A stretch of 64,000 nt of DNA. Origin: Dyella_B sp035690825 (GTDB lineage Bacteria; Pseudomonadota; Gammaproteobacteria; Xanthomonadales; Rhodanobacteraceae). The stretch lies in contig NZ_JBQCHP010000028.1 in assembly GCF_051954575.1 (NCBI RefSeq), forward strand, positions 62,001 through 126,000, given 5' to 3'. How positions within the stretch are numbered: position 1 is the stretch's first letter; each line of letters opens with the position of its first letter. Shown one piece after another: positions 39,758-49,329 of this stretch. The translations under genes were made by a program, and so were the position numbers. The notes under the pieces are model-generated. The model was not told where the DNA came from. It made no database searches and was given only the letters and a program-made list of their open reading frames with translations.

Positions 39758-40447
39758 TCAACCACCGAACGGCTGCCCCATGCGCTGCGCAGTGGCTTCG
39801 TCCGGGCGCGCCACCAGCGCGCCGGTGCGCATCAGGCTCACATTGTAATGGCCGCCATCGACCAGCGGCAGGAACGCCGCGCTCCCGAACACCACGTCCA
39901 CTTCGGGAAACCAGCGCGGTATCTGTTTCTTCAGATCAATCAGATCGCCCATGCCGGCCTGGCTGAAGTCGATCACGGTGCGCGGCGCGCTGGTCTCCTG
40001 GCTGATGTCGTCGTAGCGCCCGGACATGCGGTCGAGCCGATACAGCGGCGGCAGGCCGGCGAGCATGGCCGGCAGTTTCCACTTCAGCACGATAGCGTCG
40101 AGCTGGAAATCGTCGCCGGTCAGCATCAGGTTGCGCGTGGCGCCATCGGGCCAGGTCACGGTCAGCGCCCAGCGTTGGGGCGACAGGATGTGCGCATCGA
40201 TCTGCACCACCGGCGTTTCTTCGCTCAGAAACCGGTAGCCGCGCAGCGACATGGCCATGCCGCCGAGAAACGTCGCCAGCAGCAGAAACACCACCAATAG
40301 CAATGTATGCCCCGCCGCAGTGACATGGCGACGCTGGCGCACGTGCTGGCGCGCCGCCAAGAGCTGCACCAGGGCAAGCAGCAACAGCACACCGGTCAGG
40401 ATGACCAGCAGGGTGGTGGGCAGACGCAATACTTCGTTCCAGTTCAT
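39758..40447 (-). CDS. Conserved hypothetical membrane protein (229 aa)
   Basis: 229 residues. Two N-terminal membrane helices (LLVILTGVLLLLALVQLLAA and AAGHTLLLVVFLLLATFLGGMAMSL) are followed by a periplasmic domain of about 165 residues (YRFLSEETPVVQIDAHILSPQRWALTVTWPDG ... WFPEVDVVFGSAAFLPLVDGG). No enzyme motif. I recall similar proteins annotated as hypothetical 'cation/multidrug efflux pump' in Xanthomonadales, without support. Convergent with the GNAT gene (6-bp gap) and divergent from lptM. Confidence 0.8.
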   Translation of the reverse strand: MNWNEVLRLPTTLLVILTGVLLLLALVQLLAARQHVRQRRHVTAAGHTLLLVVFLLLATFLGGMAMSLRGYRFLSEETPVVQIDAHILSPQRWALTVTWPDGATRNLMLTGDDFQLDAIVLKWKLPAMLAGLPPLYRLDRMSGRYDDISQETSAPRTVIDFSQAGMGDLIDLKKQIPRWFPEVDVVFGSAAFLPLVDGGHYNVSLMRTGALVARPDEATAQRMGQPFGG

Positions 40448-40544
40448 CGGTTACTCCAGACGTTCTGCAGATCCGTTGCGAGGCCCACATGATAAATGGG
40501 TCGCCTTGGCTATACTGCGGGCGTTTTCCGAGGATTCCCTTCCC

Positions 40545-40724
40545 ATGCGCCGATCGATTCTGCTGCTGCCGACCTGTCTCGCCTTCGCTGCGATCGCCGG
40601 TTGCGGCAACAAGGGCCCGCTGTACTATCCGCCGCCGACGCAGGCGCCCGCTCATGCCGCGCCAGCTCCCGCATCGGCGCCGGCCAGCTCCAGCAGCGCA
40701 GCGGCCAAGCCGAGTGGAAACTGA
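40545..40724 (+). CDS. lptM: LptM (YifL) family outer-membrane lipoprotein
   Basis: 59 residues. The signal peptide ends in the lipobox IAGC (Cys20), then GNKGPLYYPP, the exact LptM/YifL signature CG.KGPLYxP, then an Ala/Pro/Ser-rich tail. In E. coli LptM assists maturation of the LPS translocon LptD, and its gene likewise lies directly upstream of dapF. A TATACT -10-like box at 40511-40516 precedes the gene. Too short to be confused with anything else. Confidence 0.92.
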   Translation: MRRSILLLPTCLAFAAIAGCGNKGPLYYPPPTQAPAHAAPAPASAPASSSSAAAKPSGN

Positions 40725-40740
40725 GAGCCCGATCGACAGC

Positions 40741-41580
40741 ATGGCTCTGCGTTTTTCCAAGATGCACGGCAGCGGCAACGACTTTGCCGTGATCGACAGC
40801 CGTGACGGCGCGCTCGCGCTCGATCCGGCCACCATCCGAGCGATGGCCGATCGCCATACCGGCATAGGTTTCGATCAGCTGCTGAGCGTGGAGCCGGCGC
40901 GCGATGGCGCCAGCGCCTTTTATTACGGCATCTGGAATGCCGACGGCTCACCGTCGGGCCAATGCGGCAACGGAGTGCGTTGTGTCGCGGCGTGGTTGCA
41001 GCGCGCAGGCAGGCTGGCGATCGGCGACACGGTGCAGGTGCAAAGCCCCTCCGGCCCGGTGGCGGTACGCGTGGTGGCGGCAGACCGCGTCACCGTGGAC
41101 ATGGGCGAGCCGGTGTTCGAACCGGCGCGCATCCCGTTCGAGGCCACGCAGAAGGCGGATCGCTATCCGATCGAGGTGGATGGCCAGACGCTGGAGATCG
41201 GCGCCGTATCGATGGGCAATCCGCACGCGGTGGTCGTGGTGGACGATCTGCAGGCGCCCGTATGGGCCCGCCTCGGTCCAGCTTTGACCCGCCACGCGCG
41301 CTTTCCCGAAGGTGTGAATACCGGTTTCGTGCAGAAGCTGAGTCCGCAACACCTGCGCCTGCGCGTGCATGAACGCGGCTCCGGCTGGACCCTGGCCTGC
41401 GGCACCGGCGCCTGTGCGGCGATGGCGGTGTTGCGCCAGCGCGGCGAGGTGGATGCGCAGGTGCGGGTGGATCTTCCGGGCGGCACGCTTGAGATCGATT
41501 GGGCCGGTTCCGGCGAACGCCTGTGGATGACCGGCCCGGCGACATTCGTTTATGAAGGGGAATGGTTAGGCCAACATTGA
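40741..41580 (+). CDS. dapF: Diaminopimelate epimerase
   Basis: A 279-residue enzyme converting LL- to meso-diaminopimelate for lysine and peptidoglycan synthesis. MALRFSKMHGSGNDFAVIDS is the family start. The two catalytic cysteines are in GQCGNGVRCVA (about 76) and WTLACGTGACAA (about 220). Order lptM-dapF-DUF484-xerC is the same as in E. coli. ATG 40741 starts the family consensus; a GTG at 40711 overlapping the lptM end is a less likely alternative. Confidence 0.96.
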   Translation: MALRFSKMHGSGNDFAVIDSRDGALALDPATIRAMADRHTGIGFDQLLSVEPARDGASAFYYGIWNADGSPSGQCGNGVRCVAAWLQRAGRLAIGDTVQVQSPSGPVAVRVVAADRVTVDMGEPVFEPARIPFEATQKADRYPIEVDGQTLEIGAVSMGNPHAVVVVDDLQAPVWARLGPALTRHARFPEGVNTGFVQKLSPQHLRLRVHERGSGWTLACGTGACAAMAVLRQRGEVDAQVRVDLPGGTLEIDWAGSGERLWMTGPATFVYEGEWLGQH

Positions 41581-41671
41581 TCACGTATCGTCATCCATGT
41601 TGCCCCAGGAGATTGATGCGCACGCGCGTCCATCGCACACTCCGTTCCAGGGGTACTCAGAGGTTCCACGC

Positions 41672-42355
41672 ATGACCAACGCCCTGCTCAATGAAACCAT
41701 CCAGGCCGGCGACGTGGCCGCGTATCTGCGGCGACATCCCGGTTTTCTCAGCGACTATCCGGAACTGGCCACGCTGCTCACACTGCCGCGCGAGCAGGGC
41801 GCGGTAGCGTCGCTGGCGGCGTACCAATTGCAGGCCTTGCGCGAGAAGAACACCGAGCTGGAACGCAAGCTGGCCGAATTCACCGCCATCGCCGCCGAGA
41901 ACGAACGGCTGATGCAGCGCGTGCATGAGCTCAACGTCGCGGTGCTGCGCGCCAATACGCCGATCGTGGCCGCGCGCAGCGTGGTGGCGCGTTTGTCGGA
42001 GGATTTCGGCACCGACCAGACCCGCCTGGTAGTGTTCGGCGAAACCATGCTGCCGCCAGCCGACTGGCTGACGCATGAGCCGAGCGGCCGCGCGGCGATG
42101 CCGGAATTTGCCGATTTCCTCGCGCATCACGAACCGATTTCCGGACGGCTCTCCGCCGAACGCCTGCAACGGCTGTTCGGCGCGCAAGCGCCGCACATCA
42201 AGTCCGCCGCGCTGATGCCGCTGGGGGAACTGGGCCTGCTGGCGCTGGGCAGCCGCGATCCGGATCACTTCCAGCCCGGCATGGGCACGCTGTTCCTGAA
42301 GATGATCGCCGCCACCGTCACCGCCGCACTGGCGCGCATGCAGGACGGCGCTTGA
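41672..42355 (+). CDS. DUF484 family protein (GAF-like, YigA-like)
   Basis: 227 residues. VAAYLRRHPGFLSDYPELATLLTLPREQGAVASLAAYQLQALREKNTELERKL (about 12-68, including a coiled coil) is diagnostic of DUF484. A GAF-like region follows with SARAP-like and LGELGLLALGSRDPDHFQPGMGTLFLKMI. Lies between dapF and xerC as in other gammaproteobacteria. Role unknown. Stop overlaps a possible TTG start of xerC. ATG 41672 follows AGAGG at 10-14 bases. Confidence 0.9.
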   Translation: MTNALLNETIQAGDVAAYLRRHPGFLSDYPELATLLTLPREQGAVASLAAYQLQALREKNTELERKLAEFTAIAAENERLMQRVHELNVAVLRANTPIVAARSVVARLSEDFGTDQTRLVVFGETMLPPADWLTHEPSGRAAMPEFADFLAHHEPISGRLSAERLQRLFGAQAPHIKSAALMPLGELGLLALGSRDPDHFQPGMGTLFLKMIAATVTAALARMQDGA

Positions 42356-42363
42356 GCGCAGCG

Positions 42364-43275
42364 ATGGACGCGCAGCCCCAGGTCGAGGCATGGCTTGTGC
42401 GACTGGGTAGCGAACGCAAGGTTTCACCACACACGCTTGAAGGTTATCGCCGCGATCTGGACAAGCTGCTGCGTCACATGCAGAAGCAGCAGATCGCATC
42501 GTTCGCGCAATTGCATCCCCAGCACATGCGCGGATTCATCGCCGCCGAACATCGCGCCGGCTTGTCGCCGAAAAGCCTGCAGCGCCTGCTCTCATCCTGC
42601 CGCAGCCTGTTTCGCCAACTCACGCGCGAAGGCCTGCTTGCGCACGATCCGCTGGCTGGCGTGCGCGGACCCAAAGTGCATCGCAAGTTGCCGCAGGTGC
42701 TGGATGTCGACGAAGCCACCGCGCTGGTGGAAGGCGACGGCAACGATGATGCGCTGGGCGTGCGCGATCGCGCGATGCTGGAACTGTTCTATTCCTCCGG
42801 CCTGCGCCTGTCCGAATTGACCGGCTTGCGCTGGCTGGATCTGGATCTGAACGCCGGCGAAGTGCGCGTATTGGGCAAGGGCCAGAAAACACGCATCGTT
42901 CCGGTGGGCCGCCATGCCGTCGCCGCCTTGCGCGCCTTGGGCGACGTGGAAGGCCGCGCGCCGGATGCGCCGGTTTTCCGCGGACGCCACGGCGCGCCGA
43001 TCAGTCCGCGCACGGTGCAGGCGCGCCTGAAACTGCTCGCGTTGCGCCAGGGTTTCGCCAAGCGCGTGCATCCGCACTTGCTGCGTCATACGTTCGCCAG
43101 CCACATGCTTGAATCATCCGGCGACCTGCGTGCGGTGCAGGAGTTGCTCGGGCACGCCGACATCGCCACCACGCAGATCTATACGCATCTGGATTTCCAG
43201 CACCTGGCCAAGGTCTACGACGCGGCGCATCCGCGTGCGCACAAGCGCACGAGCGGGGGAAACGGCAAAAGCTGA
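42364..43275 (+). CDS. xerC: Site-specific tyrosine recombinase XerC
   Basis: 303 residues. The N-terminal core-binding domain is at about 1-90 (VEAWLVRLGSERKVSPHTLEGYRRDLDKLLRHM). The catalytic domain holds Arg in SSGLRLSELTGL, His-x-x-Arg in HLLRHTFASHML, His/Trp in LLGHADIATTQIYTHLD and the nucleophile Tyr in IYTHL. Together with XerD it resolves chromosome dimers at dif. ATG 42364 is the natural start; TTG 42352 would add four residues and overlap the DUF484 stop. Confidence 0.95.
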   Translation: MDAQPQVEAWLVRLGSERKVSPHTLEGYRRDLDKLLRHMQKQQIASFAQLHPQHMRGFIAAEHRAGLSPKSLQRLLSSCRSLFRQLTREGLLAHDPLAGVRGPKVHRKLPQVLDVDEATALVEGDGNDDALGVRDRAMLELFYSSGLRLSELTGLRWLDLDLNAGEVRVLGKGQKTRIVPVGRHAVAALRALGDVEGRAPDAPVFRGRHGAPISPRTVQARLKLLALRQGFAKRVHPHLLRHTFASHMLESSGDLRAVQELLGHADIATTQIYTHLDFQHLAKVYDAAHPRAHKRTSGGNGKS

Positions 43276-43314
43276 TCCCGAAACGCCGGTGTTCCCGCCC
43301 GCTTGTGCTTGCCA

Positions 43315-43342
43315 TTGAACAGGCTGCCGCACGGCCCCACAT
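43315..43342 (+). promoter_or_regulatory. Possible heat-shock (sigma-32) promoter of hslVU
   Basis: TTGAAC (43315-43320, in CATTGAAC) and CCCCACAT (43335-43342), with a 14-base spacer, fit the sigma-32 pattern TTGAAA-N13-16-CCCCAT. It lies about 30 bases before the hslV ATG, as expected for a heat-shock operon. Confidence 0.55.
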
Positions 43343-43372
43343 CGTCGGTTCGTATCAAGTGCGGAGTCACCC

Positions 43373-43924
43373 ATGGAATCCTTCCACGCCACCACCATCG
43401 TATCGGTGCGCCGGAACGGCCGCGTCGTGATCGGCGGCGACGGCCAGGTCACGCTGGGCAATACGGTGATGAAGGCCAATGCGCGCAAGATCCGCCGCCT
43501 CGGCAAGGGCGAGATACTGGCCGGTTTCGCCGGCGCTACAGCCGATGCGTTCACCCTGTTCGAACTGTTCGAGCAGAAGCTGGACAAGCACAGCGGCAAC
43601 CTCACCCGCGCCGCCGTGGACATGGCCAAGGAATGGCGCACCGATCGCCGCCTGGGCCGGCTCGAAGCGATGCTGGCGGTGGCTGATAAAGAAGCCTCGC
43701 TGCTGATCTCCGGCAATGGCGACGTGCTGGAACCCGAACACGGACTGATCGCGATCGGCTCCGGCGGCCCTTACGCACAATCGGCCGCGCTCGCTTTGAT
43801 GGAAAACACCGATTTGGACGCTCGCGCCATCGTCGAGCGCGCGCTGAAGATCGCCGGCGACATCTGCATCTATACCAATCACAACACCACGATCGAAGAG
43901 CTGGGAGTAGCGAACAGCGAATGA
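43373..43924 (+). CDS. hslV: ATP-dependent protease proteolytic subunit HslV
   Basis: 183 residues, a threonine protease of the proteasome-like HslUV complex. The short propeptide MESFHA is followed by TTIVSVRRNG; the mature protein should begin at Thr7. Other family residues are Lys in ANARKIRRLG and the loop GSGGPYAQSAALAL. It has an upstream heat-shock-like promoter and is followed 59 bases later by hslU. Its last residues (GVANSE) read into a short repeat (43903-43924) and differ from the usual EELSYKA-type ending. Confidence 0.96.
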   Translation: MESFHATTIVSVRRNGRVVIGGDGQVTLGNTVMKANARKIRRLGKGEILAGFAGATADAFTLFELFEQKLDKHSGNLTRAAVDMAKEWRTDRRLGRLEAMLAVADKEASLLISGNGDVLEPEHGLIAIGSGGPYAQSAALALMENTDLDARAIVERALKIAGDICIYTNHNTTIEELGVANSE

Positions 43925-43975
43925 ACCCACGCGAGGTTCCGCTTTCCATTCCCTATTCCCTACTCACTATTCCCT
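43903..43975. repeat. Repeat pair GGGAGTAGCGAA / ATTCCCTATTCCC spanning the hslV end and hslU gap
   Basis: GGGAGTAGCGAACAGCGAAT (43903-43922) and ATTCCCTATTCCCTACTCAC (43948-43967) followed by TATTCCCT are approximate inverted copies of each other. A related ATTCCC tract is at 39139-39160. The left copy is translated as the last residues of HslV. Confidence 0.65.
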
Positions 43976-43983
43976 CGACCGCC

Positions 43984-45324
<1,341 letters not shown>

Positions 45325-45433
45325 TCGCGCGGCTTTCTATTAACTAATTGAATTTCCTTTATATATTTCCTGAACAACGGGAGTTAGCGAGCTGTAAACA
45401 AGCGGCCAGACCCCCTCTGATAAAATGGCGGCT

Positions 45434-46048
45434 ATGGGTACGATCATTGAACTGAAGACCACTGGCCCGCGTGCGCAGCTCCGCGAAGCGCAACAGAAAC
45501 AGCAGCTGGTGCGTCTATGGCGCGGCGAATTGGAACACGGCAGCTTCTGCGGTTATGTCGGCAGCATCGGCCGTGAATTTTTCCTGTTGTGGGTGGTAGG
45601 TGACGGCATTACCTACGACGGCATGTATGTGATGCGTCACCGCGACATCACCGAGCTGGAAACCCCGGACAAGCACGCCAGCTTCATGGAAAAAGCGCTG
45701 GTGCTGAAGAACCTGGTGCCGCGCCTTCCGCGCAGCTTCCCGCTCGACAACATCCGCGATGTGGTGCAAGCCGCCAGCGCGATGGCGCCGGTGATCGGCG
45801 TGCACGTGGACAGCGAGGACGAGTCGGAGGTGTGCTACATCGGCCGGCTGATCAGCGTCGAGGACGACGGCTTCAACCTGCAGGAAATCACGCCCGACGC
45901 CGAATGGCTGCGCGAGCCGTCGTTCTTCTCCTGGGACGAGGTGTCCACGGTGACGATGGAAGATGGCTACGCGCAATCCCTGCTGGCTGTCGCGGGCGCG
46001 CCGCCGCCGCTGTTGCAGGGCGATTCCGGCGTGGGCCGGGCGCAGTGA
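45434..46048 (+). CDS. Conserved hypothetical protein (204 aa)
   Basis: 204 residues from ATG 45434 (207 from ATG 45425). MGTIIELKTTGPRAQLREAQQKQQLVRLWRGELEHGSFCGYVGSIGREFFLLWVVGDG looks soluble and well-formed. The later part (YIGRLISVEDDGFNLQEITPDAEW) resembles Sm-like or PRC-barrel-type beta strands, but no family is recognised. It follows hslU after 100 bases and ends in a strong terminator. Neither ATG has a convincing ribosome-binding site. Function unknown. Confidence 0.78.
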   Translation: MGTIIELKTTGPRAQLREAQQKQQLVRLWRGELEHGSFCGYVGSIGREFFLLWVVGDGITYDGMYVMRHRDITELETPDKHASFMEKALVLKNLVPRLPRSFPLDNIRDVVQAASAMAPVIGVHVDSEDESEVCYIGRLISVEDDGFNLQEITPDAEWLREPSFFSWDEVSTVTMEDGYAQSLLAVAGAPPPLLQGDSGVGRAQ

Positions 46049-46066
46049 TGAAATGAGATGTTGCAT

Positions 46067-46096
46067 AAAACAGCCCGCCAATTGGCGGGCTGTTTT
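46067..46096 (+). terminator. Rho-independent terminator after the hslU-downstream gene
   Basis: Perfect stem ACAGCCCGCCAAT / TTGGCGGGCTGT, flanked by AAAA and TTTTT. It ends 20-50 bases past the stop at 46048. The symmetry (A-run before, T-run after) lets it work in both directions. Confidence 0.93.
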
Positions 46097-46105
46097 TCTT
46101 CGCTT

Positions 46106-46160
46106 ACTCCCTCCCCTGCTTGGCGGGGGAGGGCCGGGATGGGGTTGCATGAGCTTGCCG
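46106..46160. repeat. Second copy of the CCCTCCCCTGC repeat family
   Basis: CTCCCTCCCCTGCTTGGCGG followed by GGGAGGGCCGGGATGGGGTTGC; closely similar to the left half of the repeat at 2366-2490, including the GGTTGCATG continuation. It lies downstream of the terminator and before the convergent GST gene. Confidence 0.7.
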
Positions 46161-46217
46161 CGCCGCTGAAATTCACGGCGCACTTGCTCGGGCTGCAAGC
46201 GCGCATCAAGGCGATTC

Positions 46218-46904
46218 TCATCGGCCGAACAAATGCCGCCGCGCCTCTTCATCGGTACGCAAATCCGTACGCCCTTCGATGGTGTCGGCAATCGCATAAG
46301 CACGACGCGTTGCTTCGCGCGCACCGATCCGCTCGAACCATTGCTTCAACTGCGGAAAATCCGCCAGCCGCATGCCCTGGTTTTCGTAGGGCACGATCCA
46401 CGGATAGGCCGCCATATCGGCAATGCTGTATTCGCCGCCCGCAATGAAATCACGGCCTTCCAGCCGCTTGTCCAGAACGCCGTACAGGCGGCGTGTTTCG
46501 CGCACGTAGCGGTCGATCGCGTAAGGAATCTTTTCCGGCGCGTAGCGATTGAAATGATGGTTCTGTCCCAGCATCGGGCCGAGACCACCCACCTGCCAGA
46601 ACAGCCACTCCATCACCGTGGCACGGCCGCGCAGGTCCGTCGGCAGGAAGCGTCCGGTTTTTTCGGCCAGGTACTGCAGGATCGCCCCCGACTCGAACAC
46701 GCTGACCGGTTCGCCACCGTCCGCAGGTTTGGTATCGACAATCGCAGGCATGCGGTTGTTGGGCGAGATCTTCAGGAACGCCGGCTCGAATTGCTCGCCC
46801 TTGCCGATGTTCACCGGTTTGATGGTGTAGGGCAGGCCGGTTTCTTCCAGGAACAGCGTGATTTTGTGGCCGTTCGGCGTAGGCCAGTAATAGAGCTCGA
46901 TCAT
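46218..46904 (-). CDS. Glutathione S-transferase, YfcG/YghU (nu class) type
   Basis: 228 residues. MIELYYWPTPNGHKITLFLEETGLPYTIKPVNIGKGEQFEPAFLKISPNNRMPAIVD is characteristic of the YfcG-type GSTs; Thr in PTPNGHK is the glutathione contact. VFESGAILQYLAEKTG and the helical C-domain with YSIADMAAYPWIVPYENQ confirm it. E. coli YfcG and YghU have disulfide-bond reductase activity with glutathione. Single gene; the stop region is convergent with the hslU block. Confidence 0.94.
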   Translation of the reverse strand: MIELYYWPTPNGHKITLFLEETGLPYTIKPVNIGKGEQFEPAFLKISPNNRMPAIVDTKPADGGEPVSVFESGAILQYLAEKTGRFLPTDLRGRATVMEWLFWQVGGLGPMLGQNHHFNRYAPEKIPYAIDRYVRETRRLYGVLDKRLEGRDFIAGGEYSIADMAAYPWIVPYENQGMRLADFPQLKQWFERIGAREATRRAYAIADTIEGRTDLRTDEEARRHLFGR

Positions 46905-47026
46905 GATCGGTTCCAGCGCGCAAAGCATTCACCGTCGGGGCGGCGAGCTGCGCTTTCAAGGCACGCTACCCTCGCCGTGCTTCTGCGTTTACGCTCTCGC
47001 TTGTCTTTCCTCCCTCTGAGAGCGTC

Positions 47027-47923
47027 ATGACCCGCCTGGTCGTCGTCGGCAGCATCAACATGGATTTGGTCACGGTGGCGAAACGCTTTCCGTCACCGGG
47101 TGAAACCTTGCTCGGCGAGCGCTTTCTCTCCGTGCACGGCGGCAAAGGCGGCAACCAGGCTGTCGCCGCCGCGCGACTCGGCGCCGAGGTGCACATGATC
47201 GGTGCGGTGGGTGACGATGCATTCGCTCAACCGCTCTGCGAAGGGCTGGCGACGGAAGGCGTTGCGCTAACGCATGTCGAGCGCATCGCCAACTGCAGCA
47301 GCGGCACTGCATCGATCACTGTCGCCGGCGGCGAAAACGAAATTGTCGTCGTACCCGGCGCGAACGCGCGACTGCAGCCATTGCATGTCGCCAAGGCGCA
47401 GCACCTTATAGGAAGCGCGAATGCGGTCCTGGTGCAGATGGAAATTCCGCTCGAAACCGTGGAAGCCACGCTGCGCATCGCACATGCGCAACAGGTACCC
47501 GTCATTCTCAACCCCGCGCCTGCGCAACCGTTGCCGATGGAATGGCTGCGCCTGGCGCACTACATCACTCCAAACCAGCACGAACTGGCGATCCTGCTCG
47601 GTGCCGATCCGGCTGATGATTTTCGCGATCTGATGCGCCGCGCACCGTGTCCGGTGGTGCTGACACGCGGCGCTGAAGGCGCGTGGTTCCGCGAAGAAGA
47701 CGAACCACATCATCAGCCTGGCTTCGACGTGGAAGTGGTGGACAGCACCGGTGCGGGTGATACGTTCAACGCGGCGCTCGCCGTGTTCCTTCACGAAGGC
47801 CTGCCCATTGCCGTGCGCAAGGCTTGCGCCGCCGCGGCTTTGTCCGTCACGCGTCTCGGCGCGCGCGGCGGCATGCCGCATCCTGCTGAAGTGGATGCCT
47901 TGCTGGCGCGTCAGCGAGTTTGA
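47027..47923 (+). CDS. rbsK: Ribokinase (PfkB family)
   Basis: 298 residues. The two PfkB signatures are present: GGKGGNQAVAAARLGAEVHMIGAVGDD (about 38-64) and DSTGAGDTFNAALAVFL (about 240-256), the latter with the catalytic Asp in GAGD. VVVGSINMDLV at the N-terminus is typical of ribokinase. It phosphorylates D-ribose to ribose-5-phosphate. No ribose transporter is adjacent, so a related sugar substrate is possible. The stop directly abuts the mnmE stop (convergent). Confidence 0.9.
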   Translation: MTRLVVVGSINMDLVTVAKRFPSPGETLLGERFLSVHGGKGGNQAVAAARLGAEVHMIGAVGDDAFAQPLCEGLATEGVALTHVERIANCSSGTASITVAGGENEIVVVPGANARLQPLHVAKAQHLIGSANAVLVQMEIPLETVEATLRIAHAQQVPVILNPAPAQPLPMEWLRLAHYITPNQHELAILLGADPADDFRDLMRRAPCPVVLTRGAEGAWFREEDEPHHQPGFDVEVVDSTGAGDTFNAALAVFLHEGLPIAVRKACAAAALSVTRLGARGGMPHPAEVDALLARQRV

Positions 47924-49276
47924 TTACTTGCCGATGCAGAAGGAACTGAAAATCGCCCCAAGCAGGTCATCGCTGGTATAGGTGCCGGTGATTTCGCCAA
48001 GTGCGTGCTGCGCATGGCGAAGTTCTTCGGCAGCGAGTTCGCCGGCATGGCTATCGGCCAGTACCTTCGCAGCGCGATGCAAATGCTCGGCCGCCTGTTC
48101 GAGTGCGAGCACGTGCCGCCGGCGTGCGCTGAAGGCGCCTTCGCCGCTGCCGGCACCGGCCAGTTGTTTCAGATGTTCGCGCAAGGCATCCAGGCCTGCG
48201 CCGGTCTTGACGGAAAGCCACAGCCACATCGCATCATGGTGTATTTGTGCGTGTGCGTTGGTATTGCCGAGGTCGATCTTGTTGATCACCACGATGCGCT
48301 CGATGCTGGGCGGAAGATCGCGCAACCAGGCGAGATCATCGTTCGCGTTCTGCGCATCGGTGACCAGCAGCACGACGTCGGCGCGCTCGCGTTCGCTGTG
48401 CGCACGGCGTACGCCTTCGCGTTCGACCGGATCGTGCGTGTCGCGCAGGCCCGCGGTATCGGCGAGTTCCAGTGCGATGCCATCGAGCGAAATGCTTTCG
48501 CGCAAGACATCGCGCGTGGTGCCGGCGATATCGGTGACGATTGCGCGTTCGCTGCCGGCAAGTGCATTGAGCAGGCTGGATTTGCCGGCGTTCGGACGGC
48601 CGACAATGGCGACGCGCAAGCCATCGTTGAGGCGCACGCCGCGTTGCGCTTCGCGCAACAGCTCGAAAAGTTGTGCACGCAGCAATGCCAGCTTTTGCGT
48701 GATCGCGGGATCGGCGAGAAAGTCGATTTCTTCTTCGGGAAAATCGATTGCCGCTTCGATATGCACGCGCAAGGCGATCAAGGCTTGCAGCAAGGCCTCG
48801 ACCTTGCGCGAAAACACGCCTTCCATCGACTGCAGCGCAGCGCGCGCACCGGCTTGCGAACGTGCGGCGATCAGGTCCGCGACGGCTTCCGCCTGCGCAA
48901 GATCGAGCTTGCCGTTGAGAAACGCGCGCTCGGTGAATTCACCTGGACGGGCGAGACGCGCGCCGAGTTCGCACACGCGGCGCAGCAATGCATCGAGCAA
49001 CACCGAACTGCCGTGGCCTTGCAGCTCCAGCACGTGTTCACCGGTGTAGGAAGCCGGAGCAGGGAAGTACAGCAGCAGGCCACGATCGATCAGCGCCGCG
49101 TCAGCGCCGCGGAACGCCGCAAAATGCACGTGGCGTGAGGTCGGCGTACGACCCAGCAGCGCTTGCGCAATGCGCGGTACGTGTGGGCCGGATACGCGCA
49201 CGATGCCGACGCCGGCCGCACCGGGTGCACTGGCGATGGCGGCGATGGTGTCGTTATCGAAAGCGGGTGCGGTCAT
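47924..49276 (-). CDS. mnmE: tRNA modification GTPase MnmE
   Basis: 450 residues. The N-terminal tetrahydrofolate-binding domain starts DTIAAIASAPGAAGVGIVRVSGP. The G domain has G1 GRPNAGKSSLLNAL (about 225-238), G3 LADTAGLRDT, G4 NKIDLG, and the C-terminus is CIGK, the conserved zinc/iron-handling motif. With MnmG it forms the cmnm5 modification on wobble U34 of tRNAs. It follows yidC in the standard rpmH-rnpA-yidC-mnmE order; the 53-bp gap holds a GGCGGCC/GGCCGCC hairpin. Confidence 0.97.
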   Translation of the reverse strand: MTAPAFDNDTIAAIASAPGAAGVGIVRVSGPHVPRIAQALLGRTPTSRHVHFAAFRGADAALIDRGLLLYFPAPASYTGEHVLELQGHGSSVLLDALLRRVCELGARLARPGEFTERAFLNGKLDLAQAEAVADLIAARSQAGARAALQSMEGVFSRKVEALLQALIALRVHIEAAIDFPEEEIDFLADPAITQKLALLRAQLFELLREAQRGVRLNDGLRVAIVGRPNAGKSSLLNALAGSERAIVTDIAGTTRDVLRESISLDGIALELADTAGLRDTHDPVEREGVRRAHSERERADVVLLVTDAQNANDDLAWLRDLPPSIERIVVINKIDLGNTNAHAQIHHDAMWLWLSVKTGAGLDALREHLKQLAGAGSGEGAFSARRRHVLALEQAAEHLHRAAKVLADSHAGELAAEELRHAQHALGEITGTYTSDDLLGAIFSSFCIGK

Positions 49277-49329
49277 GGCGTATCAGCATAACCGCAGCAG
49301 GCGGCCCATGGCCGCCCGCGCGATAGCTA

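Noticed and set aside
42364..43275. Tyrosine recombinase as a mobile-element integrase
   Set aside because: Position between DUF484 and hslV and its sequence identify it as the housekeeping XerC.
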